Shown: positions 1 through 6,225, numbered from the stretch's first letter. The stretch is DNA of 10,356 nt from Erythrobacter sp. (GCA_013214365.1 JABSPI010000009.1:1-10356), one strand, 5' to 3'. Made by a program: numbers and translations. The notes: generated by a model not told the origin, from the letters alone.

Positions 1-651
1 CATATCGGGCCGCTCAAGGCTGGCCAGCATGAAGCGCGCAACATCATCAAGGCTGATCCAATTGGCCTCGAGCGTGGCGATCCCAAGCGCGCGCTCAACT
101 GGCCCTTGGTCCACGTCGATATGTTGCACCCGGCCAAACGGGACAATCGTGTCGGAGCGGAACATCACCCCGCGCACCACCCGCAAGCGGTCGCGGCTGA
201 TTTGATAGCCGCGGGCATTGTACCGCGACAACGGCACCCGGATCGCCACAAAAGCGGCCAGCAGGAAGGCTGGGCCAAACACCAGGCCGAAGGGCAGCTG
301 CGTATTGTCGCTCAGCGCAGCTTCCGCCACCAGCGCGGCGATCACGATCACAAAGGCGGCAAACAGCGCGGCAAACCGCATCAGCAATTTGTAATTGGGG
401 TGCAATTTGCGCAGCGCATCGGCCCCATCGCCCCCATCATTGTCCCCGTCGACCTCGCTGAACACCAGCGCATCGTCATAGCCGGACGCGCTTGCGCCAA
501 TGGGGTCTGGCCCCAGAACGGGCGCCAGGACGGGCCCCAGATCAGGTGCGGTGTCAGACATGGTTTGGGGCGGGGTTTCGGGTGCGGTTTGGGGTGTAGG
601 CGCGTGCGATTGCGCCTCATCCCTACTGCTCTTGCCTGTTTCTTTGTCCAT
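1..651 (-). CDS. PH-domain (YdbS/DUF304-like) membrane protein, 5' part, with anomalous tail
   Basis: Reading the minus strand from ATG 651-649, the frame stays open for 217 codons to the window edge, so the 3' end is missing. Residues 1-80 are Pro/Asp-rich and probably disordered. Two hydrophobic segments follow (about 89-113 and 120-140), then a bacterial PH-like (bPH2) stretch from about 143 to 195 with family-typical pieces GYQISRDRLRVVRGV, IVPFGRVQHI and QGPVERALGIATLE. Members of this family are inner-membrane proteins of poorly known function. The family normally continues with an HTAG-like segment. Here the last 22 residues instead include WISLDDVARFMLASLERP, which resembles NmrA-type NAD(P)-binding proteins (see findings). 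The start is uncertain: in-frame ATGs also lie at 657, 663 and 666, and none has a clear Shine-Dalgarno. The gene is divergent from the GST and probably unrelated to the catabolic genes. Confidence 0.7.
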   Translation of the reverse strand, partial: MDKETGKSSRDEAQSHAPTPQTAPETPPQTMSDTAPDLGPVLAPVLGPDPIGASASGYDDALVFSEVDGDNDGGDGADALRKLHPNYKLLMRFAALFAAFVIVIAALVAEAALSDNTQLPFGLVFGPAFLLAAFVAIRVPLSRYNARGYQISRDRLRVVRGVMFRSDTIVPFGRVQHIDVDQGPVERALGIATLEANWISLDDVARFMLASLERPDM

Positions 652-740
652 ATGCATCCCCATCATGTGCGCGGGACACGGCCCGCGCGCAAGGGGCAAT
701 CTGCCAGCGGTGAACCGCACCCCACCAAAGCCTGTATATC

Positions 741-757
741 CCTAGCGCATTTGTGAG
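741..757. promoter_or_regulatory. CCTAGCG-type element upstream of GST
   Basis: CCTAGCGCATTTGTGAG lies about 94 bp before the GST start. A similar 17-mer, CCTAGCGGTTTTGCTAG, lies upstream of the TonB-dependent receptor at 6209-6225, and 13 of 17 positions agree. It may be a shared regulator site, but the match could also be chance. Confidence 0.2.
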
Positions 758-760
758 GCC

Positions 761-777
761 CCGCTTGCGCCAAGCGG
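761..777. promoter_or_regulatory. 17-bp perfect palindrome, candidate operator
   Basis: CCGCTTG-CGC-CAAGCGG has 7-bp perfect arms around a 3-nt centre. It sits in the divergent region between the PH-domain gene and the GST, 73 bp before the GST start. Its size and symmetry suit a dimeric repressor such as a TetR or MarR protein, but no regulator gene is present in the window. Confidence 0.35.
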
Positions 778-788
778 AGATAGACATA

Positions 789-816
789 CCCTTTCCATCA
801 CACCCTTTCCATCACA
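789..816. repeat. Perfect 14-bp tandem duplication
   Basis: The unit CCCTTTCCATCACA occurs twice head to tail (789-802 and 803-816) with no mismatch, 24 bp ahead of the Shine-Dalgarno of the GST. It may be a recent slippage duplication in the leader or promoter region. Confidence 0.7.
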
Positions 817-850
817 CCGGCAGATCACACGACACAATCGGAGCAAGACC

Positions 851-1498
851 ATGATAAAACTGCATTCGAGCCTCGGCCCCAATCCGCGTCTGGTGCGCAT
901 GTTCATGGTCGAAAAGGGCCTTGAGGAAGGCCGCGATTTCGAGCGCATCCATTACGACATCATCACCGGCGAAAATCGCCAGAACGCCGATTACATGGCC
1001 AAAAATCCGCTCGGCACGATCCCGCTGCTCGAATTGGAGGATGGCACGTGTCTCACCGAAAGCTGGCCGATTTGCGAATATATCGAAGAGCACCACCCTG
1101 CCCCCAATCTGTTCGGTGAAACCGCCAATGAACGCGCCGAGATCCGCAAATGGGTGCGGCTGTTCGATCAAGAGGTTGTGGTGCCGATGACGATGGGATT
1201 TCGCGCCGGGGCCGGGCGCCCCATGTTCGAGCCGCGCATGCGCGTTGTGAGCCCGGAGGCGGGCGCTGAATTGAGCGCGATGGCAGACGCCAAATGGCGC
1301 TATTTCGACGAGGTTCTGGGGGGCCGCGATCACCTCGCGCTCGGCCGGTTTACCTTTGCCGATCTGATCATGTTCGCCTTTGCCCATTTCGGCTTCACCA
1401 TTGGGTGGAAATTGCCCGAGGGGACGGACAATCTGGCGCGGTTTGTCGACACCCATAACCAGCGCGACTGCGCCGCGATCTGGCAACAGGGCGAATAA
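851..1498 (+). CDS. Glutathione S-transferase family protein
   Basis: A 215-residue cytosolic GST of usual length. The N-terminal thioredoxin-like domain (about 1-82) shows SSLGPNPRLVRMFMVEKG, where a Ser or Asn near residues 6-11 could activate glutathione. It also has the cis-proline loop NPLGTIPLL (Pro58) and the glutathione-binding Glu70-Ser71 pair in LTESWPICEYIEE. The helical C-terminal domain (about 95-210) carries the N-capping box T168-F-A-D171. GGAG at 840-843, 7 nt before the ATG, supports this start. The TAA overlaps the ATG of the next gene by one base (TAATG), so the two are almost certainly co-translated. Known sphingomonad GSTs in catabolic clusters perform thiolytic ether cleavage, dehalogenation or isomerisation; which of these applies here cannot be read from the sequence. 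It lacks obvious likeness to the LigE/LigF N-terminus. Confidence 0.9.
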   Translation: MIKLHSSLGPNPRLVRMFMVEKGLEEGRDFERIHYDIITGENRQNADYMAKNPLGTIPLLELEDGTCLTESWPICEYIEEHHPAPNLFGETANERAEIRKWVRLFDQEVVVPMTMGFRAGAGRPMFEPRMRVVSPEAGAELSAMADAKWRYFDEVLGGRDHLALGRFTFADLIMFAFAHFGFTIGWKLPEGTDNLARFVDTHNQRDCAAIWQQGE

Positions 1499-2262
1499 TG
1501 CCCGACCTCAGCGGCAAAGCGGCAATCGTCACCGGCTGCGCCAGCGGAATTGGCGCGGCCTGCGTCAAACGCTTGGTCGAAGACGGCGCCAGCGTGCTGG
1601 GCAGCGATATCAATCCCGCTGGTGAAAACGTGTGCGAAGGTTTGGGCGCGCGGTTTGCGCTGCACAATGTGGCCGACACGCAAAAATGGCCCAAAATTGT
1701 CGATCAGGCGGTCGCGGCGTTCGGGCGGCTGGATATTCTCGTCAACAATGCCGGGATTGTCGGCCAGGCCTCGATCGAAGAGGTCAGCGATGAAATCTGG
1801 GACCGGATTTACGATATCAATATCAAGGGCACGATGGCCGGATGCCGCGCCGCAATTGCCGCGATGAAAGCCAATCCGGGCGGGCCATCGGGGGCGCTTG
1901 TCAACATTGCCTCGACCTCGGCCATGGCCGCTTTGCCGGGCGATCCGGCCTATTGTTCGAGCAAGGGCGCGGTCCGGGTTCTGTCCAAATCGATCGCCAC
2001 ACATTGCGCCCAGAAAGGCTATAATATCCGCTGCAACACGGTGATCCCGGGCGCGACCGAAACCGGCATTCTCAACGCCGCCGAAGAGCAAACCCCCGGG
2101 CTCAAAGCGGCGGTTGCGGCGACATCGCCGATGAACCGCTTGGGCGATCCGGCCGAAACCGCCGCCGCAATCGCCTTTTTAGCGAGCGATGAATGCCCGT
2201 TTATGAGCGGGGCGGAATTGCTGGTCGATGGCGCGGCCTTGTCGCTTCACCCCGGATTTTGA
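1498..2262 (+). CDS. Short-chain dehydrogenase/reductase (classical SDR), first of three
   Basis: A 254-residue classical SDR, a single Rossmann domain that interconverts an alcohol and a ketone with NAD(P). Cofactor motif TGCASGIG is at 12-19. Asp37 at the end of strand beta-2 favours NAD over NADP. The NNAG motif is at 83-86, and the complete catalytic tetrad is Asn108, Ser139, Tyr152, Lys156 (YCSSK). The C-terminus LLVDGAALSLHPGF fits the family. The start ATG overlaps the GST stop codon in TAATG, so translation is coupled. The 3' end overlaps the 3' end of the opposing MFS gene by 16 bp. By context it probably oxidises a hydroxylated intermediate of the same pathway; the substrate is unknown. 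Confidence 0.93.
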   Translation: MPDLSGKAAIVTGCASGIGAACVKRLVEDGASVLGSDINPAGENVCEGLGARFALHNVADTQKWPKIVDQAVAAFGRLDILVNNAGIVGQASIEEVSDEIWDRIYDINIKGTMAGCRAAIAAMKANPGGPSGALVNIASTSAMAALPGDPAYCSSKGAVRVLSKSIATHCAQKGYNIRCNTVIPGATETGILNAAEEQTPGLKAAVAATSPMNRLGDPAETAAAIAFLASDECPFMSGAELLVDGAALSLHPGF

Positions 2263-3590
2263 TCGGCCTTGATCTTGGCCAGATAGCCCGAAGGTGCCAT
2301 TTGCGCCGCGGTCCACCCAAACAGAGCGAGCGCCGCGACACCAGCCACAGCGCACACCCCCACAACCGCCATGCCCAATGATTCCACGCCATATTCGGGC
2401 GCGAGCCCATCGCTGATCCAGCCAATCAGATAGAGCCCGACAGCCTGACCCAGAATATTGTTGAAACACAGCGCAATCGCGACCGCAAAGCCGCGCTGAG
2501 AGGGCTCAACCGCGTTCTGGATGCCCGACAAAATCCCCGCTTGGCTCGCCACAAACAGGCCATATGCGCATGCAAACAGCGCCAGAAAGGTGGCGAAATC
2601 GCGCATCTGGAAAGCCCACCATAGCGGCGCGATGCACACAAGGCTGACAAGGCCGGGAAACCATGCCCGCCAACGCTCATCGCGGCGGGTCAGGCGCTCG
2701 GTCACAAAACCGCCCAAAACCGGTCCGGGCAAACCACCCGCGAGATAGGCAATACCCAGCAGCAAAGCGACATCGCCGGTCGACACGCCAAATTGCCGGA
2801 TCGCCGCAGGCGCGACCCAGAACGCCATGGCATATCCGATCATGATCTGCACCGCGAAACCAGCAGCAAAGCCGAGATAGACCCGGTTGGCGAGCAATGT
2901 GGAAAGCGTTTGCGCAAGTGGCAATTGCGCCACGCGCGCACCTTTCGGGGCATAGCGGCCGCGCCGCGGTTCGCGCACGCTCAGCACCACAATCGCCCCG
3001 ATCGCAATCCCGGGCAAACCCATCAACACAAACGCCATGCGCCAACCAAATGCCTCAGACAAAAGCCCGCCCGCCATCAATCCGAACGCGGTTCCCATCG
3101 TCGCGCCCATGGTCAATATCCCCATCGCCCGGGCCAATTCGGCCGGACGGAAGAAATCGGCCACCAGCGATTGCGAAGCGGGGCCCGAACATCCCTCACC
3201 CACCCCCACGCCGACGCGGGCCAGAAACAGCGTCCAGAACCCGGTTGCAAGGCCGCAAATCGCGGTCATCACGCTCCAGAATGAAATCGCCGCCCCGATA
3301 ATATTCTTGCGCACCGACCGATCGGCCAACCGCGCGGCGGGGAAGCCGGCAATGACGTAGATAATGCTGAAGGCAAGCCCGCCGATCAGCCCCACTTCGG
3401 CATCGCTCAGGTCAAATTCGGCTTTGATATCCTGGGTCAGGATCGAAAAGACCAACCGGTCGGCGACGCTGAACAGGCTGACCAAAGTCAACAGGCCGAG
3501 CACATACCAGCGATACCAGCCGGCGGGGTGATCGCGCGCGTGTTCGAGCGGGGCGCCGGGTTCAGTGGTGGGGGCGCGCGTCGAGGCCAT
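2247..3590 (-). CDS. MFS transporter, spinster-like family
   Basis: A 447-residue integral membrane protein with about 12 predicted transmembrane helices, the full length for the major facilitator superfamily. Visible signatures are Asp44-Arg45 in TM1 (SVADRLVFS), the loop 2-3 motif A variant ARLADRSVRK (86-95), and RVGVGVGEGCSGPASQSL followed by ADFFRP (125-149), which is characteristic of the spinster-like (Spns) group common in sphingomonads. Such proteins move lipophilic or organic-acid substrates across the inner membrane; substrate and direction here are unknown. The ATG lies within the preceding SDR gene (29-bp overlap). The next in-frame start candidate (Val30) would cut into TM1, so 3590 is preferred. 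Only a weak GGTGG precedes it, consistent with translational coupling to that SDR. Confidence 0.9.
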   Translation of the reverse strand: MASTRAPTTEPGAPLEHARDHPAGWYRWYVLGLLTLVSLFSVADRLVFSILTQDIKAEFDLSDAEVGLIGGLAFSIIYVIAGFPAARLADRSVRKNIIGAAISFWSVMTAICGLATGFWTLFLARVGVGVGEGCSGPASQSLVADFFRPAELARAMGILTMGATMGTAFGLMAGGLLSEAFGWRMAFVLMGLPGIAIGAIVVLSVREPRRGRYAPKGARVAQLPLAQTLSTLLANRVYLGFAAGFAVQIMIGYAMAFWVAPAAIRQFGVSTGDVALLLGIAYLAGGLPGPVLGGFVTERLTRRDERWRAWFPGLVSLVCIAPLWWAFQMRDFATFLALFACAYGLFVASQAGILSGIQNAVEPSQRGFAVAIALCFNNILGQAVGLYLIGWISDGLAPEYGVESLGMAVVGVCAVAGVAALALFGWTAAQMAPSGYLAKIKADQNPG

Positions 3591-4353
3591 TGTCCACCGG
3601 GATCGTCAAACCGTTGAGAAAGCGCGCATCATCCGATGCCAGAAACACCACACAGCCCGCCACATCGCGCGGATCGCCCAGCATGTCGGCGGCCAGCGGC
3701 CCGGCGGGGATCTCCATGGGCTGTTCGCCCGCACGCCCCGACACGCCCATCACCATCGGGGTTTCAATCCCGCCGGGCGCCAGCGCATTGCAGCGAATGC
3801 CATAGGCCTCGTCCTGACAATGGATTGCGACCGAGCGGGTCATCGAGCTGATCGCGCCTTTGGCGGCGGTGTAGGCGGGGATATTGCCATATCCCATCAG
3901 CGCCGCGGTCGAGGCCATATTGACGATCGAGGATCCCCCGCCGCCATTGGTTTTATGGCGGTGTTTGAGCAGCGGCAGCGCGTATTTGCAGCCCAGAAAT
4001 GTGCCCACAACATGGATGTCGAGATGCAATTTGAAATGGTCGAGCGAGCAGTCCTCGATCGATTCGAAAATGACATTGCCGGCATTGTTGACCAGAATGT
4101 CGAGCCCGCCATGGCGTTCGCCAACCGCTTGCATGACGTCTTGCCATTGGCGTTCGCTGGTGACGTCAAGCGCCATCGCATCGCCGCCAATCTCGTCGGC
4201 AACCTGGTGCGCCAATTCGACCTCGCGGTCGGTGACGATCACCTTGGCCCCCTCGGCGGCGAGGCGTTCACAATCGGCCTTGCCCAGACCCATCGCCCCG
4301 CCCGTGACCAGCGCCACGCGCCCTTCCACCCGTCCTGTTGCTGCGGCATTCAT
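3562..4353 (-). CDS. Short-chain dehydrogenase/reductase with Asn-to-His substitution, second of three
   Basis: A 263-residue classical SDR. Cofactor motif TGGAMGLG is at 17-24, Asp42 suggests NAD preference, NNAG is at 89-92, Ser148 lies 13 residues before Tyr161, and Lys165 completes YTAAK. The position usually held by the structural/catalytic Asn (LDVNLKG-type motif) reads LDIHVVG, so His114 replaces it. The start at 4353 is chosen because GGGAG (minus strand, 4364-4360) lies 6 nt upstream and MNAAATGRVEGRVALVTGG is the usual SDR N-terminus. An upstream in-frame ATG at 4539 would add 62 residues read through a tandem repeat and is unlikely. It is the first gene of a two-gene operon with the MFS transporter (29-bp overlap) and is divergent from the first Rieske oxygenase. 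Its substrate is unknown, probably an alcohol intermediate. Confidence 0.92.
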   Translation of the reverse strand: MNAAATGRVEGRVALVTGGAMGLGKADCERLAAEGAKVIVTDREVELAHQVADEIGGDAMALDVTSERQWQDVMQAVGERHGGLDILVNNAGNVIFESIEDCSLDHFKLHLDIHVVGTFLGCKYALPLLKHRHKTNGGGGSSIVNMASTAALMGYGNIPAYTAAKGAISSMTRSVAIHCQDEAYGIRCNALAPGGIETPMVMGVSGRAGEQPMEIPAGPLAADMLGDPRDVAGCVVFLASDDARFLNGLTIPVDNGLDARPHH

Positions 4354-4359
4354 AGCTGT

Positions 4360-4364
4360 CTCCC
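4360..4364 (-). promoter_or_regulatory. Shine-Dalgarno deciding the start of the second SDR
   Basis: On the minus strand GGGAG lies 6 nt before ATG 4353-4351. This fixes the SDR start well inside a longer open frame that begins at 4539. Confidence 0.75.
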
Positions 4365-4416
4365 AAAAGGCTTGTGTCGAGATCAACCTAGATCGGGCAA
4401 CCGAGTGTGCCACTGT

Positions 4417-4548
4417 CGAAACCGATGAGGTTTCGACATGAAGGGGACGCGAAACCGATGAGGTTTCGACATGAAGGGGACGCGAAACCGATAGGGTTTC
4501 GACACAAAAGGCGCGCGAAAGTGATGAGGTTGCGGGCACGAAGGGGCA
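4417..4548. repeat. 33-bp tandem repeat array, each unit carrying an inverted repeat
   Basis: Four head-to-tail units start at 4417, 4450, 4483 and 4516. The first two are identical, the third diverges mainly in its second half, and the fourth is degraded. Units 1-3 each carry the perfect inverted repeat CGAAACC-N5-GGTTTCG; the 5-nt loop is GATGA in units 1-2 and GATAG in unit 3. In unit 1 the arms extend to 10 bp (TGTCGAAACC and GGTTTCGACA, 4414-4438). The array lies 64-195 bp upstream of the SDR-MFS operon and 241 bp or more upstream of the Rieske gene. A 33-bp period is about three helical turns, so the sites would face roughly the same side of the DNA. It could be an operator array, a hairpin leader or a genome-wide repeat. 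There are no spacers, so it is not a CRISPR. Confidence 0.85.
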
Positions 4549-4697
4549 AAATAGCAGACGCAGCCCGCGCAGCCCGCTTGGATCGCCCGCAAAAACTCTA
4601 GGAAAAATGTCAGGTGCGCTTTCGCGGCAAAGTCATAAGCTAAGCGGCCATAAACCAGCGGGCATCAAACGCCCGTCACACGCCCCGCCACAATGCG

Positions 4698-4783
4698 GGC
4701 CCAGGGCAGGCGCAGGGCAGGCCCAGGGCGAGCGCAGGGCAGGCGCAGAGCAGGCCCAGGGAGGCGCAGGACGGGCGCAGGAG
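4698..4783. repeat. 11-bp GC-rich minisatellite ending in a Shine-Dalgarno
   Basis: About eight units of GGCSCAGGGCA type begin at 4698, 4709, 4720, 4731, 4742, 4753, 4763 and 4773. Units 6 and 7 are shortened to 10 bp. GGCCCAG and GGCGCAG forms alternate in part, suggesting a 22-bp higher-order unit. The last unit, GGGCGCAGGAG, contains the GGAG that precedes the Rieske oxygenase ATG. Unit number may vary between strains through slippage. Confidence 0.8.
4780..4783 (+). promoter_or_regulatory. Shine-Dalgarno deciding the start of the first Rieske oxygenase
   Basis: GGAG at 4780-4783, inside the final minisatellite unit, stands 5 nt before ATG 4789. It supports this start over the in-frame ATG at 4693, which would translate the minisatellite itself. 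Confidence 0.75.
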
Positions 4784-4788
4784 AAGGG

Positions 4789-6078
4789 ATGATCGAGGCA
4801 GAGGAAATTCAGCGCCTCAAGGCGATGATGGAATGGGAAGGCCAGCGCAGCTCTCCGCCGCGTCAATTCCCGCGCCTGCCCGACATGCCCGCCGCACGCT
4901 ATACCAGCGCCCAATATTACGCGCTCGAGACGCAATATGTGTTTCGCCAAAGCTGGCTGTTTGCCGGCCATATGGACGAAATCCCCGAGCCGGGTTGCTA
5001 TATGAGGTGGCACAATGCCGGCGATCCGATTGTGATCGTGCACGGCATGGATGGCGAGGTCCGCGCCTTTTACAACACCTGCCGCCATCGCGGCGCCCCG
5101 GTGGTGACGCAGGATAAAGGCCGCTCGGCACGCTTGATGTGCGGCTATCACAATTGGACCTACAAAACCGATGGCACATTGACCGGCGTGTCCGAGCGAC
5201 AGGATTTTGCGCCCGATTTCGACCTGTCATGTCGCGGCCTGATCCCGGTGCGGTGCGAGATGTTGGGCAATATCATCTTTGTCAATTTCGACCCCGAGGC
5301 GATGACCCTGCGCGAATGGATGGGGCCATTATTGGACGAATGGGATGAATTTGCGCTCGACCGGGTTAAGCTGGCGGCGCGCCATTCGTTCGATCTCAAT
5401 TGCAATTGGAAGGTGGCGATGGAGGCCAATATGGAGGTCTACCATGTCCCCTTCATCCACCCCGATACGGTTGCGCCGCTGGTCGATTCGCGGCGCAATC
5501 TGAACACGATCTATCCCAATGGCCATGCCCGCATGCTCGCCCCGCCCCCGCGCGACACCAACCGCGAACACGTCCGTGCGCTCGACAGCCCGCCGCATTG
5601 GCAAGCGATCGAGAGCGTGGGCGAGCTGGGCCGGACCTGCACCCAAAGCTACACGCTGTTTCCCAATTGGGTCTCGCCGCTGTCGAATTATTTTGTCCCC
5701 CCGATCCTGTTCTGGCCGACATCGCTGACCACGACTCGGCTCGAATTGGTGACGATGGCGCTCGATTGGGGCGATGGCGATGCGCCCGATCTGTGGACTG
5801 TGCCCGATCCCGATGCGCCGGGCGGGCGGCGGATGAGCGATATTATTTTGGAAGACACCCAATTTGGCGAAGCGATCCAGCATTCAATGCAGAGCGCCGC
5901 CTTCACCAGCGTGCCCTTATCCTATCAAGAGGCGCGCATTTACGCATTCCATCAAAGGCTCGATGCGATGATCGGGGGCGACAATGTGCCCGATGATTTG
6001 CGGGTTGAACCGGTGATCGGGGAGGATTGGGTATGGCCCAATGACCCGCGCCGGGCGGAGATGGAAGCGGCGTTGTAA
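4789..6078 (+). CDS. Rieske non-haem iron oxygenase, alpha (catalytic) subunit, first of two
   Basis: A 429-residue, complete ring-hydroxylating-type oxygenase alpha subunit. The N-terminal Rieske domain has Cys98-x-His100 (CRHRG) and Cys118-x2-His121 (CGYHNW), which hold the [2Fe-2S] cluster. The catalytic domain follows from about residue 190. NWKVAMEANMEVYHVPFIH supplies the iron ligands His219 and His224, and Asp356 (ILEDTQF) is the likely third ligand. The residue bridging the Rieske cluster of one subunit to the iron of its neighbour is Glu216, not the common Asp; the carnitine oxygenase CntA is a known case with Glu. No beta subunit, ferredoxin or reductase is adjacent, which suggests an alpha-only enzyme using shared partners. 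Family reactions are aromatic dihydroxylation, hydroxylation or demethylation; the substrate is unknown. A hairpin lies just downstream. The start was chosen from GGAG at 4780-4783. Confidence 0.92.
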   Translation: MIEAEEIQRLKAMMEWEGQRSSPPRQFPRLPDMPAARYTSAQYYALETQYVFRQSWLFAGHMDEIPEPGCYMRWHNAGDPIVIVHGMDGEVRAFYNTCRHRGAPVVTQDKGRSARLMCGYHNWTYKTDGTLTGVSERQDFAPDFDLSCRGLIPVRCEMLGNIIFVNFDPEAMTLREWMGPLLDEWDEFALDRVKLAARHSFDLNCNWKVAMEANMEVYHVPFIHPDTVAPLVDSRRNLNTIYPNGHARMLAPPPRDTNREHVRALDSPPHWQAIESVGELGRTCTQSYTLFPNWVSPLSNYFVPPILFWPTSLTTTRLELVTMALDWGDGDAPDLWTVPDPDAPGGRRMSDIILEDTQFGEAIQHSMQSAAFTSVPLSYQEARIYAFHQRLDAMIGGDNVPDDLRVEPVIGEDWVWPNDPRRAEMEAAL

Positions 6079-6100
6079 AAGCCGGCTTCGCGCCGCGCAG

Positions 6101-6125
6101 ATTCGAAGTCTTGGCGACTCCGAAT
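6101..6125 (+). terminator. Weak stem-loop after the first Rieske oxygenase
   Basis: ATTCGAAGTC and GACTCCGAAT form a 10-bp stem with one mismatch around a TTGGC loop, 22 bp after the stop codon. No U-tract follows, so it is at best a weak or Rho-assisted terminator, or an mRNA 3' end stabiliser. Confidence 0.35.
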
Positions 6126-6150
6126 GGCCCTCGACTTACGCAAAATTACG

Positions 6151-6178
6151 TTACGGAATTCGGGGTTTTTGTAATAAT
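6151..6178 (+). promoter_or_regulatory. Candidate promoter for the TonB-dependent receptor
   Basis: The stretch from about 6131 to 6200 is the most AT-rich of this intergenic region. TTACGG (6151-6156) and TAATAAT (6172-6178), about 15 bp apart, could act as -35 and -10 boxes. The spacing is short, so this is tentative. Confidence 0.25.
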
Positions 6179-6186
6179 GTGGCGCA

Positions 6187-6225
6187 AAAGTCGCACTTTC
6201 CGACATAGCCTAGCGGTTTTGCTAG
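6187..6225. promoter_or_regulatory. Two small palindromes in the receptor leader
   Basis: AAAGT-CGC-ACTTT (6187-6199) and CTAGC-GGTTTT-GCTAG (6210-6225) are perfect short inverted repeats just downstream of the candidate promoter and 118-156 bp before the receptor start. They could be operator sites or mRNA leader hairpins. Confidence 0.3.

Larger units (their letters stand above)
4354..4788. other. Divergent intergenic region with two tandem-repeat arrays
   Basis: These 435 bp separate the minus-strand SDR-MFS operon from the plus-strand Rieske oxygenase and must hold both promoters. I see no convincing -35/-10 pair. The region contains the Shine-Dalgarno of the SDR (4360-4364), a 33-bp hairpin-bearing array (4417-4548), a repeat-free stretch (about 4549-4697) that includes GCTAAGCGG at 4639-4647, and an 11-bp minisatellite (4698-4783). 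Short open frames pass through both arrays but have no gene-like start. Confidence 0.75.

Noticed and set aside
67..72. CTCGAG (XhoI site) at the domain switch as proof of a cloning junction
   Set aside because: A single 6-bp site is expected by chance in GC-rich DNA. It is mentioned only as a coincidence in the junction finding.
106..756. Plus-strand open frame of 216 codons
   Set aside because: It is the antisense of the PH-domain membrane protein; its His/Gln/Arg-rich composition is typical of a shadow frame.
812..2091. Minus-strand open frames opposite the GST and first SDR
   Set aside because: They are shadows of two well-supported plus-strand genes and show no domain signature.
4354..4539. 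62-residue N-terminal extension of the second SDR
   Set aside because: The extension is read through the 33-bp repeat and lies ahead of a clear Shine-Dalgarno and a normal SDR N-terminus at 4353.
4417..4548. Possible CRISPR array
   Set aside because: The units abut with no variable spacers between them and contain internal inverted repeats; no cas gene is present. It is a plain tandem repeat.
4407..4601. Small basic repeat protein (11-residue period) on the plus strand
   Set aside because: The frame is open because 33 bp is a multiple of three. The opposite strand is equally open, and there is no ribosome-binding site at the start.
4693..4788. Longer N-terminus for the first Rieske oxygenase from ATG 4693
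   Set aside because: It would translate the 11-bp minisatellite into an Arg/Gly-rich stretch not expected for the family, and a good Shine-Dalgarno precedes ATG 4789.
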